This document shows positions 23,311-29,732 of a stretch of 29,732 bases of DNA, one piece after another; the stretch's first letter is position 1; each line of letters starts with the position of its first letter. The notes beneath the pieces were generated by a model. It ran no database searches. It was given only the letters and a program-made list of their open reading frames with translations, and was not told the DNA's origin. The position numbers and the translations under genes are program-made. Source of the DNA: an uncultured Bacteroidales bacterium. Lineage in GTDB: Bacteria > Bacteroidota > Bacteroidia > Bacteroidales > Paludibacteraceae. The DNA is taken from the NCBI GenBank assembly GCA_937901025.1, contig CALCGR010000087.1, positions 1-29,732 on the forward strand, given 5' to 3'.

Positions 23311-25092
23311 ATGAATCAACAAACCCCCAAATATGACGCATTTATCGAATGGCGTGAACGGCACATAACCGAACGTCGATTGGTATTAATCCTCAGTTTT
23401 TTTGTGGGCTTGTTTTCTGCCTTAGCCGCCTTAGCATTAAAGTTTGTTATTCGTTTAATCCAACAATACATCGCGTCACCCCTCATTGCGCAAAACCATT
23501 TTTTCTATTTTGTTTGTCCGATGATTGGTATTGCTTTGGCAGCGTTGTTCGTGCATTATATTGTCAAAGATGATATCTCTCATGGTATTACAAAAATCTT
23601 ATATGCTATCTCGCAACGGAAATCCATCATCAAGGCCCATAATATGTGGACTTCCATTGTCGGCTCCGCGATTACTATCGGCTTCGGTGGTTCTGTTGGT
23701 GCGGAGGCACCTATTGTATTGACGGGTGCTGCAATAGGTAGTAATCTTGCCAAACTCTTCCGCTTGGACCAAAAAACAATGATGCTTATGATTGGTTGTG
23801 GTGCAGCGGGTGCGATTGGGGGAATTTTTACAGCTCCGATTGCCGGTTTGGTCTTTACGCTAGAGGTGCTGCTTATGGATTTGACAATGACTTCGGTAGC
23901 ACCCCTCCTTATTTCCTCTGTGACAGCAACTGCCTTTACCTATTTGGTCTCGGGAGGGGAAAGTACCATGTTTGATATTTTAGTGTACGAACCTTTTGCG
24001 CTAAATCGTATTCCCTGGTATTTGCTTTTAGGCGTTGTTTGTGGTTTCGCCTCCCTTTATTTCATACGCTCCATGAACTCTTTGGAGCAGTGGTTTAAGC
24101 ACAATATTCGATCAATAGGCCTGAAGATACTTATCGGAGGTGTGGCTTTGGGTATTTTGATATTTCTTTTTCCCCCGCTTTATGGTGAGGGGTACGACGT
24201 CATCGTCAATCTTATAAATGGGGATGCTTCTTCGGCATTTAACAATAGTCCTTTGGCCAACTTACATTTAGGTCCCTGGATGATTGTTATCTATTTTGTG
24301 CTGGTGATTCTTTTTAAGGTGGTCGCTTCGGTTGCAACCAATGGGGGAGGCGGTGTCGGCGGAATCTTTGCTCCCTCCTTGTTTGTGGGGGCACTTGTGG
24401 GGTTTGTGGTTGCGCGCACGATTAATATTTTTGGGTTTGCTTTACCGGAATCCAACTTCGCTTTGGTGGGTATGGCCGGTTTGATGTCCGGTGTGATGCA
24501 TGCCCCTTTGACAGGTATCTTTTTGATAGCGGAATTAACCGGGGGATATCACCTGTTTATGCCCCTTATCATTGTCTCTATTGTCGCCTATCTCACGATT
24601 AAGTTCTTTGAGCCCCATTCTTTGTACGCTATGCGATTGGCGCAAAAGGGTGAGTTGATAACTCATAATAAAGACCGCTCTGTTCTGACATTACTTAAGA
24701 TGGATAATGTTTTGGAAAAAGAGTTTGTTATTCTCCGTCCGGAAATGTTGTTGGGGGAATTGGTGAAAGTGATAGCCGAAAGTAATCGAAACATTTTTCC
24801 GGTAGTAAATCAGCGAGGCGAATTAAAAGGGGTTTTATCCCTTGATGAGGTGCGCAATATTATGTTTCAACCGCGGTTATACCAACGGTTTACCGTAAAA
24901 CAACTTATGACATCCCCTCCGGCCATTTTAACGGATGATATGCCAATGGAACGTGTTATGGAGATTTTTGAAGACACCGGTGCTTGGAACTTGCCTGTTG
25001 TAGATGAGAAGAAACACTATATTGGTTTCGTTTCAAAATCAAAAATCTTTAATTCCTATCGTCACGTATTAGTCCACTTCTCCGAAGAGTAG
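23311..25092 (+). CDS. ClC-family anion channel/transporter with C-terminal CBS pair
   Basis: A 593-residue membrane protein: ClC membrane domain (about 20-440) followed by two CBS domains (about 455-585), which usually bind adenine nucleotides. The selectivity-filter segments are FGGSVGAEAPIV with the gating glutamate Glu132 (E. coli Glu148) and NGGGGVGGIFAPSLFVG. The helix segment FTAPIAGLVFTLEVLLMD has Glu185-Val186 where E. coli ClC-ec1 has Glu202-Glu203; the inner proton glutamate is thus Val, as in ClC channels. Chloride is the usual ion, but specificity and mechanism are not fixed by sequence. It follows obg by two bases and precedes the HhH/barrel gene by 16, so these genes likely share an mRNA. 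Confidence 0.92.
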   Translation: MNQQTPKYDAFIEWRERHITERRLVLILSFFVGLFSALAALALKFVIRLIQQYIASPLIAQNHFFYFVCPMIGIALAALFVHYIVKDDISHGITKILYAISQRKSIIKAHNMWTSIVGSAITIGFGGSVGAEAPIVLTGAAIGSNLAKLFRLDQKTMMLMIGCGAAGAIGGIFTAPIAGLVFTLEVLLMDLTMTSVAPLLISSVTATAFTYLVSGGESTMFDILVYEPFALNRIPWYLLLGVVCGFASLYFIRSMNSLEQWFKHNIRSIGLKILIGGVALGILIFLFPPLYGEGYDVIVNLINGDASSAFNNSPLANLHLGPWMIVIYFVLVILFKVVASVATNGGGGVGGIFAPSLFVGALVGFVVARTINIFGFALPESNFALVGMAGLMSGVMHAPLTGIFLIAELTGGYHLFMPLIIVSIVAYLTIKFFEPHSLYAMRLAQKGELITHNKDRSVLTLLKMDNVLEKEFVILRPEMLLGELVKVIAESNRNIFPVVNQRGELKGVLSLDEVRNIMFQPRLYQRFTVKQLMTSPPAILTDDMPMERVMEIFEDTGAWNLPVVDEKKHYIGFVSKSKIFNSYRHVLVHFSEE

Positions 25093-25108
25093 AGGGCTCT
25101 CTATATCA

Positions 25109-26974
25109 ATGTCTCGTTTCAACCAGTGGCTCATAATTTGCGTTGTTTTGTTTAGCAGCGTATGGTGTTCTGCGCAAAATCGGGATTCCGTTTCCTTTGT
25201 AACGAATGTCATTCAGGACATTTATACCGCTTATGTAGAGCAAGAAGGAGAGTCAAGCGAGGATTATTTTATGGAGCTTGTTGAGTTGGCGTCTCAACCC
25301 CTTAATATCAATCAAGTTACCTATGACGACTTAATTCGTTTTCGCTTTTTGCGAGCGGATCAGATAGATGCCATTTTGGTGTATGTTGATATGCATCCTA
25401 TGCAAAGTCTTAACGAGTTACAACTTATTGAAGGATTACACGATTATGATGTGCGCAATTTATCCTGTTTTTTTGTGGCTCAACCTATACAAAAAGAAGA
25501 AAAAATCTATGCCAAAGAAGTTTTTTACAATGCCAAACACGATATCTTAGGTCAGGTAGATGTTCGCAATGCGGAGAGTTTTACAACAGATCCTGTTTAT
25601 GTACAAGCCAAATATAAATTTAACTATCGGAACCAAGTTCAATTTGGGTTTACCCTGCGGCGTCCGACCGGTGCTCCTGCAAAAGAGTTGCAATACGGAG
25701 GATATATTCAAATCAACAATATTAAATGTCTTAAGACCCTTGTCTTGGGCAATTTCCAGGCCTCGTTTGGTCAAGGATTGGTGGTGAGTACCCCGTTTCA
25801 TAATGGTAAATCCACCTATGTAACCCAATTAGAAAACACTCAAGAGGGTTTAAAAAAATACAGTTCTGTAGACGGGCAGGGGCTGCATGGGGTAGGAGTG
25901 ACGATGCGTTGGGGAATCGTAAATGTAAGCACTTGGTATAGTTTAACAAAAGCCAACGATTCCCTTCGTTGTCATATCGTAGGAGCGAATGCAACCATAC
26001 GTCATAAACGGCTACAGGTGGGTGTGACAGCCCTCGAAAAAATCTATTCCGATACGCTTCGTTATTATTTCGAACGTGCCGCCTATAATCAGAATTATTT
26101 TCGGGGCAAAGAGCAGTTTGTGGGAGGGGCAAATGTTCGATGGAATCAGGGGAAGATAGACTTATTTGGCGAGGTGGCGGTCGCACAAAATAAACAATGG
26201 GGTGTCGGAACACAAGTGGGAATGCGGGTAACACCGGTCTCAGATGTAAACTTGCTGGTTTTATATCGTTATTATTCGCCAACCTTTGACAACACCCTTG
26301 CTTACGCGTTCTCCGAGACCTCGCGTATCAATGATGAAAATGGTTGTTATATCGGTGCAGATATTACCCGATTGCGCGATTGGCGTTTTGCTGTGTATGG
26401 GGATGTGTTTAAGTTCAGTGGTCCTAAATACGGGATTCATAACTATCCCACCTTAGGCTATGATGCGCAACTACAAGCACAATATCAGCCCTCGGAGACT
26501 TGGCAGATAGATATGCGTTTTCGGGCAAAACAGAAAGATAAGAAGGCAACTTATGCCTTGCGTTATGAGTTTGATTGGCGTCAATCCGGATGGCGATTGC
26601 GAACTCGGGCGGATGCAAACTTGGTGACTGACTCTATAAGTAAAATAACCTATGGCGTATCTCTGGTACAAGATATTCAATATGTTTTCTCCCGTGTGCC
26701 CATAACCTTGCAATTGCGATTGCAGGGGTTTGATGCTCGCGCTTGGGATAACCGCATTTATGTTTATGAGAATGATGTGTTATACGCCTATTCTTCTAAT
26801 GCGACTTATGGACTTGGCGGTAGGTGTTATCTTAATTTTCGATGGCAGATTATTCCTCAGTTAAGTCTATATTTTCGCGTGTCAGAAACCATTTATGCAT
26901 CTTCTTGGATGAACGAGCATAATAAGAAACGAACAGACACCGATGTCCATCTATTGTTGCGAGCTACTTTGTAG
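25109..26974 (+). CDS. secreted protein with ComEA-like helix-hairpin-helix domain and predicted outer-membrane beta-barrel
   Basis: The 621-residue protein starts with a signal peptide (hydrophobic 8-19, likely cleavage after Ala22 in CSAQN). Next is a helix-hairpin-helix tandem (about 60-123) of ComEA type, with PLNINQVTYDDLIRF, ADQIDAILVYVDMH, and SLNELQLIEGLHDYDVRNL. The rest (about 150-621) is rich in alternating hydrophobic/polar stretches of beta-strand length with many aromatic residues, and the protein ends in LLLRATL, consistent with an outer-membrane barrel. I recall the architecture from unnamed Bacteroidota proteins annotated only as helix-hairpin-helix proteins; no function is known to me. 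DNA binding at the cell surface or periplasm is inference. It is last in the adk-obg-ClC run and overlaps the convergent flippase-like gene by 11 bases at the stops. Confidence 0.8.
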   Translation: MSRFNQWLIICVVLFSSVWCSAQNRDSVSFVTNVIQDIYTAYVEQEGESSEDYFMELVELASQPLNINQVTYDDLIRFRFLRADQIDAILVYVDMHPMQSLNELQLIEGLHDYDVRNLSCFFVAQPIQKEEKIYAKEVFYNAKHDILGQVDVRNAESFTTDPVYVQAKYKFNYRNQVQFGFTLRRPTGAPAKELQYGGYIQINNIKCLKTLVLGNFQASFGQGLVVSTPFHNGKSTYVTQLENTQEGLKKYSSVDGQGLHGVGVTMRWGIVNVSTWYSLTKANDSLRCHIVGANATIRHKRLQVGVTALEKIYSDTLRYYFERAAYNQNYFRGKEQFVGGANVRWNQGKIDLFGEVAVAQNKQWGVGTQVGMRVTPVSDVNLLVLYRYYSPTFDNTLAYAFSETSRINDENGCYIGADITRLRDWRFAVYGDVFKFSGPKYGIHNYPTLGYDAQLQAQYQPSETWQIDMRFRAKQKDKKATYALRYEFDWRQSGWRLRTRADANLVTDSISKITYGVSLVQDIQYVFSRVPITLQLRLQGFDARAWDNRIYVYENDVLYAYSSNATYGLGGRCYLNFRWQIIPQLSLYFRVSETIYASSWMNEHNKKRTDTDVHLLLRATL

Positions 26975-27845
26975 GACGGCGGTATAGTAAGAAAGACCCG
27001 ATGATTGTGGGCAACAGAGTGTTAATTATATAGATGAGTAATATAGCTAATGTAATTAAAGGAATGGTTGTATAGCGGTCAAATAACACCATCGCCCAAC
27101 CGCCGCGAATACCCAAGTCGGCTGCTGGCATATTGGGTGTGACAGTCACTAACATATAGTAAAGCGGGATAACTGATAGAGCATCTAATAGAGTCATCGG
27201 TGCGCCAACAAATAGCAGAGCGGCATATAACTGCCAAGAAAAAACCGCATATCGCAAGGCCGACCAACCCATAGCCCCTAAAAGGGTGGTGAAGGAAAAC
27301 TTTTCTTTAATAAGGCGTGGCGCAAACAAAATAACAGCCATACAAATAACCACTCCTAAAAAGACCCAAACAATATTAAGGTTGTGGTTTAGGTAATAGA
27401 TAGAGGGAAATATACCAAACAAAATAATAACAATTGTTTGGGCGGCTCCTCCGACAAAACCTAAAACAGTGGCTTTTCCCCAAAGCGTCTTATCCCCAAA
27501 ATCCATAGCTCTTGCCGGATAATCACCCACTCGATAGGGAGTTACAAATGCTCCCACATAACCGCAATAAACTTGTCGTGAGGCCTCGGCATAACTGATG
27601 GGGTGAATATCTTTTAACAAGAATCGCCATTTGACAGCTTCCAAAAATAGGTTGAGAGGGAAGAGTATAAGAGCGCAAATCAACCACCCGATACGTTCCA
27701 TATTAAGGGTGTCCCAGGTACTAAATAGAGAAGAATAGTCCTTATAGCTGATGAGCTTATATGCCAAATAACCATAAGCGGCTATGGCTAGTAGGATCTT
27801 AACAACCTTGAATAATGGTTTGTCGTATTGCTTCAATGGGTCCAT
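26964..27845 (-). CDS. LPG synthase TM-region / UPF0104 family membrane protein (flippase-like)
   Basis: A polytopic membrane protein of 293 residues with about seven or eight hydrophobic segments. The conserved TPYRVGDYPARA segment in loop GYVGAFVTPYRVGDYPARAM matches the family of the MprF flippase domain (lysylphosphatidylglycerol synthetase TM region, UPF0104). No aminoacyl-transferase domain is present, so it is a flippase-like module only; the lipid substrate is unknown. It lies last in a minus-strand run behind plsC, whose end it overlaps by 47 bases from the chosen ATG; an in-frame ATG three codons further upstream (27854) is also possible. A membrane-lipid role fits the acyltransferase neighbour. 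Confidence 0.83.
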   Translation of the reverse strand: MDPLKQYDKPLFKVVKILLAIAAYGYLAYKLISYKDYSSLFSTWDTLNMERIGWLICALILFPLNLFLEAVKWRFLLKDIHPISYAEASRQVYCGYVGAFVTPYRVGDYPARAMDFGDKTLWGKATVLGFVGGAAQTIVIILFGIFPSIYYLNHNLNIVWVFLGVVICMAVILFAPRLIKEKFSFTTLLGAMGWSALRYAVFSWQLYAALLFVGAPMTLLDALSVIPLYYMLVTVTPNMPAADLGIRGGWAMVLFDRYTTIPLITLAILLIYIINTLLPTIIGSFLLYRRPTK

Positions 27846-28506
27846 TAATATCACTTATTTCATTTGGCAGGGTAATTGGTTGACCAATCGTCATTCGAAT
27901 GGGATGGCGGGTAACCCAAACGGCACCCTTTGGCATCACCTCATAACAACCGGTAAGAGAGATGGGTATAATAGGTAGATGAACATCCAGTGCAACTTGA
28001 AAAGCACCTCGTTTAAATCGTCCTACTTGACCATCTCTTGATCGAGTCCCTTCAGGGAAGATGACCGTACTCACCCCATCGACTAAGGTTTTTTCCACGA
28101 GTTGAATGCTTTCCATGGCCGCGACAGGGTTTCCCCGATCGATAAAAATGTGTCCCGCGGCCTTGCAAGCCACGCCTACTATGGGAATGCGACGCAACTC
28201 TTGCTTCATTAACCATTTGAATATAACAGGTAGCCAACCATAGATAACGAAAATATCAAACATGGATTGGTGATTGCTCACAAAAATATAGGATTGATGA
28301 GCTTGAATGTTTTCTAATCCCCGCACTTCAACAGGAATGAACAATAGCCGGCAAAAACAACGAGCCCAGAACTGTTGTGCCTTATGAATCCATTCTGCAT
28401 TCGCCCACGGGAATGTAAGAATGGTTAAGATGGCAGCCCAAAGGGTGATAACCAGCAGGATGGGTAACGCAATAAAAAGTTGATATAGACGATAAAGCGT
28501 TTTCAT
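27799..28506 (-). CDS. plsC: 1-acyl-sn-glycerol-3-phosphate acyltransferase (PlsC family)
   Basis: PlsC acylates lysophosphatidic acid to phosphatidic acid, the precursor of membrane phospholipids. The 235-residue protein has an N-terminal membrane helix (about 10-31), the catalytic HX4D motif NHQSMFD (His79, Asp84), the substrate-binding FPEGTRS (150-156) and a LPIIPISL motif IV. The open frame extends upstream to 28554 into the kinase gene, but the ATG at 28506 gives the normal N-terminus and a five-base gap after the kinase stop. Related acyltransferases on ornithine lipids or other lysophospholipids share these motifs, so the acceptor is inferred. Confidence 0.92.
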   Translation of the reverse strand: MKTLYRLYQLFIALPILLVITLWAAILTILTFPWANAEWIHKAQQFWARCFCRLLFIPVEVRGLENIQAHQSYIFVSNHQSMFDIFVIYGWLPVIFKWLMKQELRRIPIVGVACKAAGHIFIDRGNPVAAMESIQLVEKTLVDGVSTVIFPEGTRSRDGQVGRFKRGAFQVALDVHLPIIPISLTGCYEVMPKGAVWVTRHPIRMTIGQPITLPNEISDINGPIEAIRQTIIQGC

Positions 28507-28511
28507 TCGTT

Positions 28512-29513
28512 TCACAAGTTGTATTTCATCATAAATCCACGATAGAGGGCACAAATACGACGGATTTCATCCCACGTTTCGTCTGATAACTTAGTACCGA
28601 TAATCTCCACCACCCGCCCGGCGGCAATGGTTCCGATTTCTCCGCAGCGGCGAATATCAAACCCGTCACTAAGCGCATGCAAGAAACCTCCGGCATAAAG
28701 GTCTCCGGCACCGGTTGAGTCCGTGCAGTTGGTGGTGATGGCACCAATATGGTACATACTTTTTCCCTGTTGGATATAACTGCCTAATTTTCCAACCTTA
28801 ACGACGGCTATGTCGCATTGTTCCGCAATCTTAGCCACAGACTCTTCGGGATTGAGATGGGTATAAGCAAAGGACTCATCCTCGTTTGCGAAGACGATAT
28901 CGACATACTTTTTAATCAACTCTTTAAGGAAATAATGGTTCTCGTTAACCACATTGTAACTCGCCAAGTCCAAAGAAACCATACATCCGCTCTCTTTGGC
29001 CATGCGGATGGCTTTCTCAATTAAATCGTGGTTCTGCACCAAATATCCCTCAATATGGAAGATGTCATAACCGGCAAAAGCCTCTTTGTGGATGTCGTCA
29101 GCTTGCATATCTGCTGCTGCGCCAAGATAGGTGGCAAAGGTTCGCTCTCCATCCGGAGTAATGAGCACGATACTACACCCGGACATCTGTTTGTCAGATG
29201 ACAACAGGAGGGGCTTAACTCCATTCTTCAACATATCTTCGCGATAGAAGTCCCCGACTTCGTCGTTTCCAATCTTGCCTATAAACGCCGCCTTTCCACC
29301 CAAGGAAGCAATTGTTGCAATGGCATTACTGGCACTACCGCCGGCGACCATACGTTTACGAACCGATGCAAAACGCATCTGAATTTGTTCTGCCTGCTCC
29401 ATTGAAATAAGGTTCATACTGCCCTTTGGTAACCCTAATTCTCGCAAGTCATCTTCGGAAACTTGCAACAAGACGTCTGTTAAAGCATTGCCTAATCCTA
29501 AAACTTTTTTCAT
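28512..29513 (-). CDS. PfkB-family carbohydrate/nucleoside kinase, adenosine kinase-like
   Basis: A ribokinase-fold kinase of 333 residues. It has the N-terminal GLGNALTDVL segment, the glycine-rich GGSASNAIA (58-66) and the C-terminal PfkB signature DSTGAGDLYAGGFL with catalytic base Asp271 (GAGD, 268-271). The PDGERTFATYLGAA and IEGYLV segments resemble bacterial proteins annotated as adenosine kinase, including Bacteroides ones; inosine/guanosine or sugar kinase activity cannot be excluded. The open frame extends to 29585, but the -7 box at 29573-29580 lies between, so the ATG at 29513 (MKKVLGLGNA) is chosen. It heads a minus-strand run with plsC and the flippase-like gene. Confidence 0.9.
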   Translation of the reverse strand: MKKVLGLGNALTDVLLQVSEDDLRELGLPKGSMNLISMEQAEQIQMRFASVRKRMVAGGSASNAIATIASLGGKAAFIGKIGNDEVGDFYREDMLKNGVKPLLLSSDKQMSGCSIVLITPDGERTFATYLGAAADMQADDIHKEAFAGYDIFHIEGYLVQNHDLIEKAIRMAKESGCMVSLDLASYNVVNENHYFLKELIKKYVDIVFANEDESFAYTHLNPEESVAKIAEQCDIAVVKVGKLGSYIQQGKSMYHIGAITTNCTDSTGAGDLYAGGFLHALSDGFDIRRCGEIGTIAAGRVVEIIGTKLSDETWDEIRRICALYRGFMMKYNL

Positions 29514-29572
29514 TTTTTCCCGTTTTGAGGTGTGATTTTTACTAAAAATGGCCTTTTTTGTGAAATTTTTTG

Positions 29573-29580
29573 CAAAGATA
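29573..29580 (-). promoter_or_regulatory. -7 element for the kinase-plsC-flippase run
   Basis: TATCTTTG on the minus strand (29580-29573) matches the -7 consensus, with a leader of about 54 bases to the ATG at 29513. The -33 position (near 29600-29604) reads CAAG rather than TTTG, so the promoter is weaker than the others, and it overlaps the -33 box of the divergent tRNA-Asn promoter. Confidence 0.55.
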
Positions 29581-29600
29581 CGCATTTTTTTTCAAAAAAA

Positions 29601-29632
29601 CTTGCCTATATAAAAAAAAAGTTGTAATTTTG
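29601..29632 (+). promoter_or_regulatory. promoter for tRNA-Asn
   Basis: CTTG (29601-29604), a 20-base spacer with a nine-A run ending GTTG, and TAATTTTG (29625-29632). The mature tRNA starts at 29678, leaving a leader of about 40 bases. Confidence 0.75.
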
Positions 29633-29677
29633 CACTCGCTTTTGAGAAAGAAAGCTAAAAATAGAGGAAAAATAACT

Positions 29678-29732
29678 GCTTCCTTAGCTCAGTCGGTTAG
29701 AGCATCTGACTGTTAATCAGGGGGTCCTAGGT
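29678..29732 (+). tRNA. tRNA-Asn (anticodon GTT), 5' part, cut by window end
   Basis: The first 55 bases are present: acceptor 5' strand GCTTCCT, D stem GCTC/GAGC with loop AGTCGGTTA, anticodon stem TCTGA/TCAGG with loop CTGTTAA (anticodon GTT), variable loop GGGTC, and the start of the T stem. The T loop and the 3' acceptor strand lie beyond the window. Confidence 0.92.

Noticed and set aside
25731..26282. 183-codon minus-strand open frame opposite the HhH/barrel gene
   Set aside because: Composition (Pro, Arg, His rich) is typical of a shadow frame, and the plus-strand protein is continuous and has signal peptide and domain structure.
29514..29585. Longer N-terminus for the kinase starting at 29585
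   Set aside because: That ATG lies upstream of the -7 box at 29573-29580, and the extension (Lys-rich) has no counterpart in PfkB kinases.
1..29732. CRISPR array, insertion sequence, prophage, integron or defence island
   Set aside because: No regularly spaced repeats, terminal inverted repeats, transposase, integrase or restriction/defence protein was seen; all genes are ordinary chromosomal families.

Overview
The window reads as a chromosomal core-genome segment of an anaerobic member of the Bacteroidota, most likely order Bacteroidales. Three things point there. (1) Promoters have the lineage's -33 TTTG / -7 TAnnTTTG form. (2) Marker genes are typical of the phylum: PorX of the type IX secretion regulatory system, a flotillin-like floA behind a short NfeD-like protein, a DUF3417-type alpha-glucan phosphorylase, and a PASTA protein next to RluD. 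(3) A rubrerythrin with an N-terminal rubredoxin domain suggests an anaerobic or microaerobic life. I see no transposase, integrase, phage gene, CRISPR array, toxin-antitoxin pair or other sign of recent transfer. Coding density is very high and no gene-free stretch reaches 300 bases.

Layout. 1-55 (-) is the start of an FAD/NAD-binding oxidoreductase cut by the window edge. 169-2712 (+) is the tight operon panD-tgt-LptF/G permease. 2717-7825 (-) holds alpha-glucan phosphorylase, tRNA-Pro(CGG) and topA. 7955-13797 (+) is a five-gene run: NfeD-like protein, floA, omega-amidase, recJ and priA. 13802-14506 (-) is comF. 14623-21074 (+) holds rubrerythrin, typA, a PASTA protein, rluD, porX and a rhomboid protease. 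21212-21475 (+) is an HU protein with its own promoter and a strong terminator. 21574-26974 (+) holds adk, obg, a ClC channel with CBS domains, and a secreted helix-hairpin-helix/beta-barrel protein. 26964-29513 (-) is a PfkB-type (adenosine) kinase, a 1-acylglycerol-3-phosphate acyltransferase and an LPG-flippase-like membrane protein. 29678 to the end is the 5' part of tRNA-Asn(GTT).

Most genes are housekeeping: DNA topology, repair and restart (topA, recJ, priA, HU), translation and ribosome biogenesis (tRNAs, tgt, rluD, typA, obg), envelope lipids (LptF/G permease, plsC, flippase-like protein) and nucleotide metabolism (adk, kinase). Neighbours are translationally coupled by 1-23 nt overlaps in many places. 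Four divergent gene pairs are driven by back-to-back or interleaved promoters. These promoters also decide start codons: the longest open frames of topA, comF and the kinase begin at or upstream of their own promoter elements, so downstream ATGs are preferred.

The most interesting observations are an uncharacterised outer-membrane-type barrel carrying a ComEA-like DNA-binding module, a PriA that appears to lack its winged-helix domain, an NfeD protein without its OB fold, a TGT without zinc cysteines, a ClC protein with Val at the internal proton-glutamate position, and a promoter family conserved well beyond the core boxes. I did not find convincing evidence of a wholly new defence or mobile system here.
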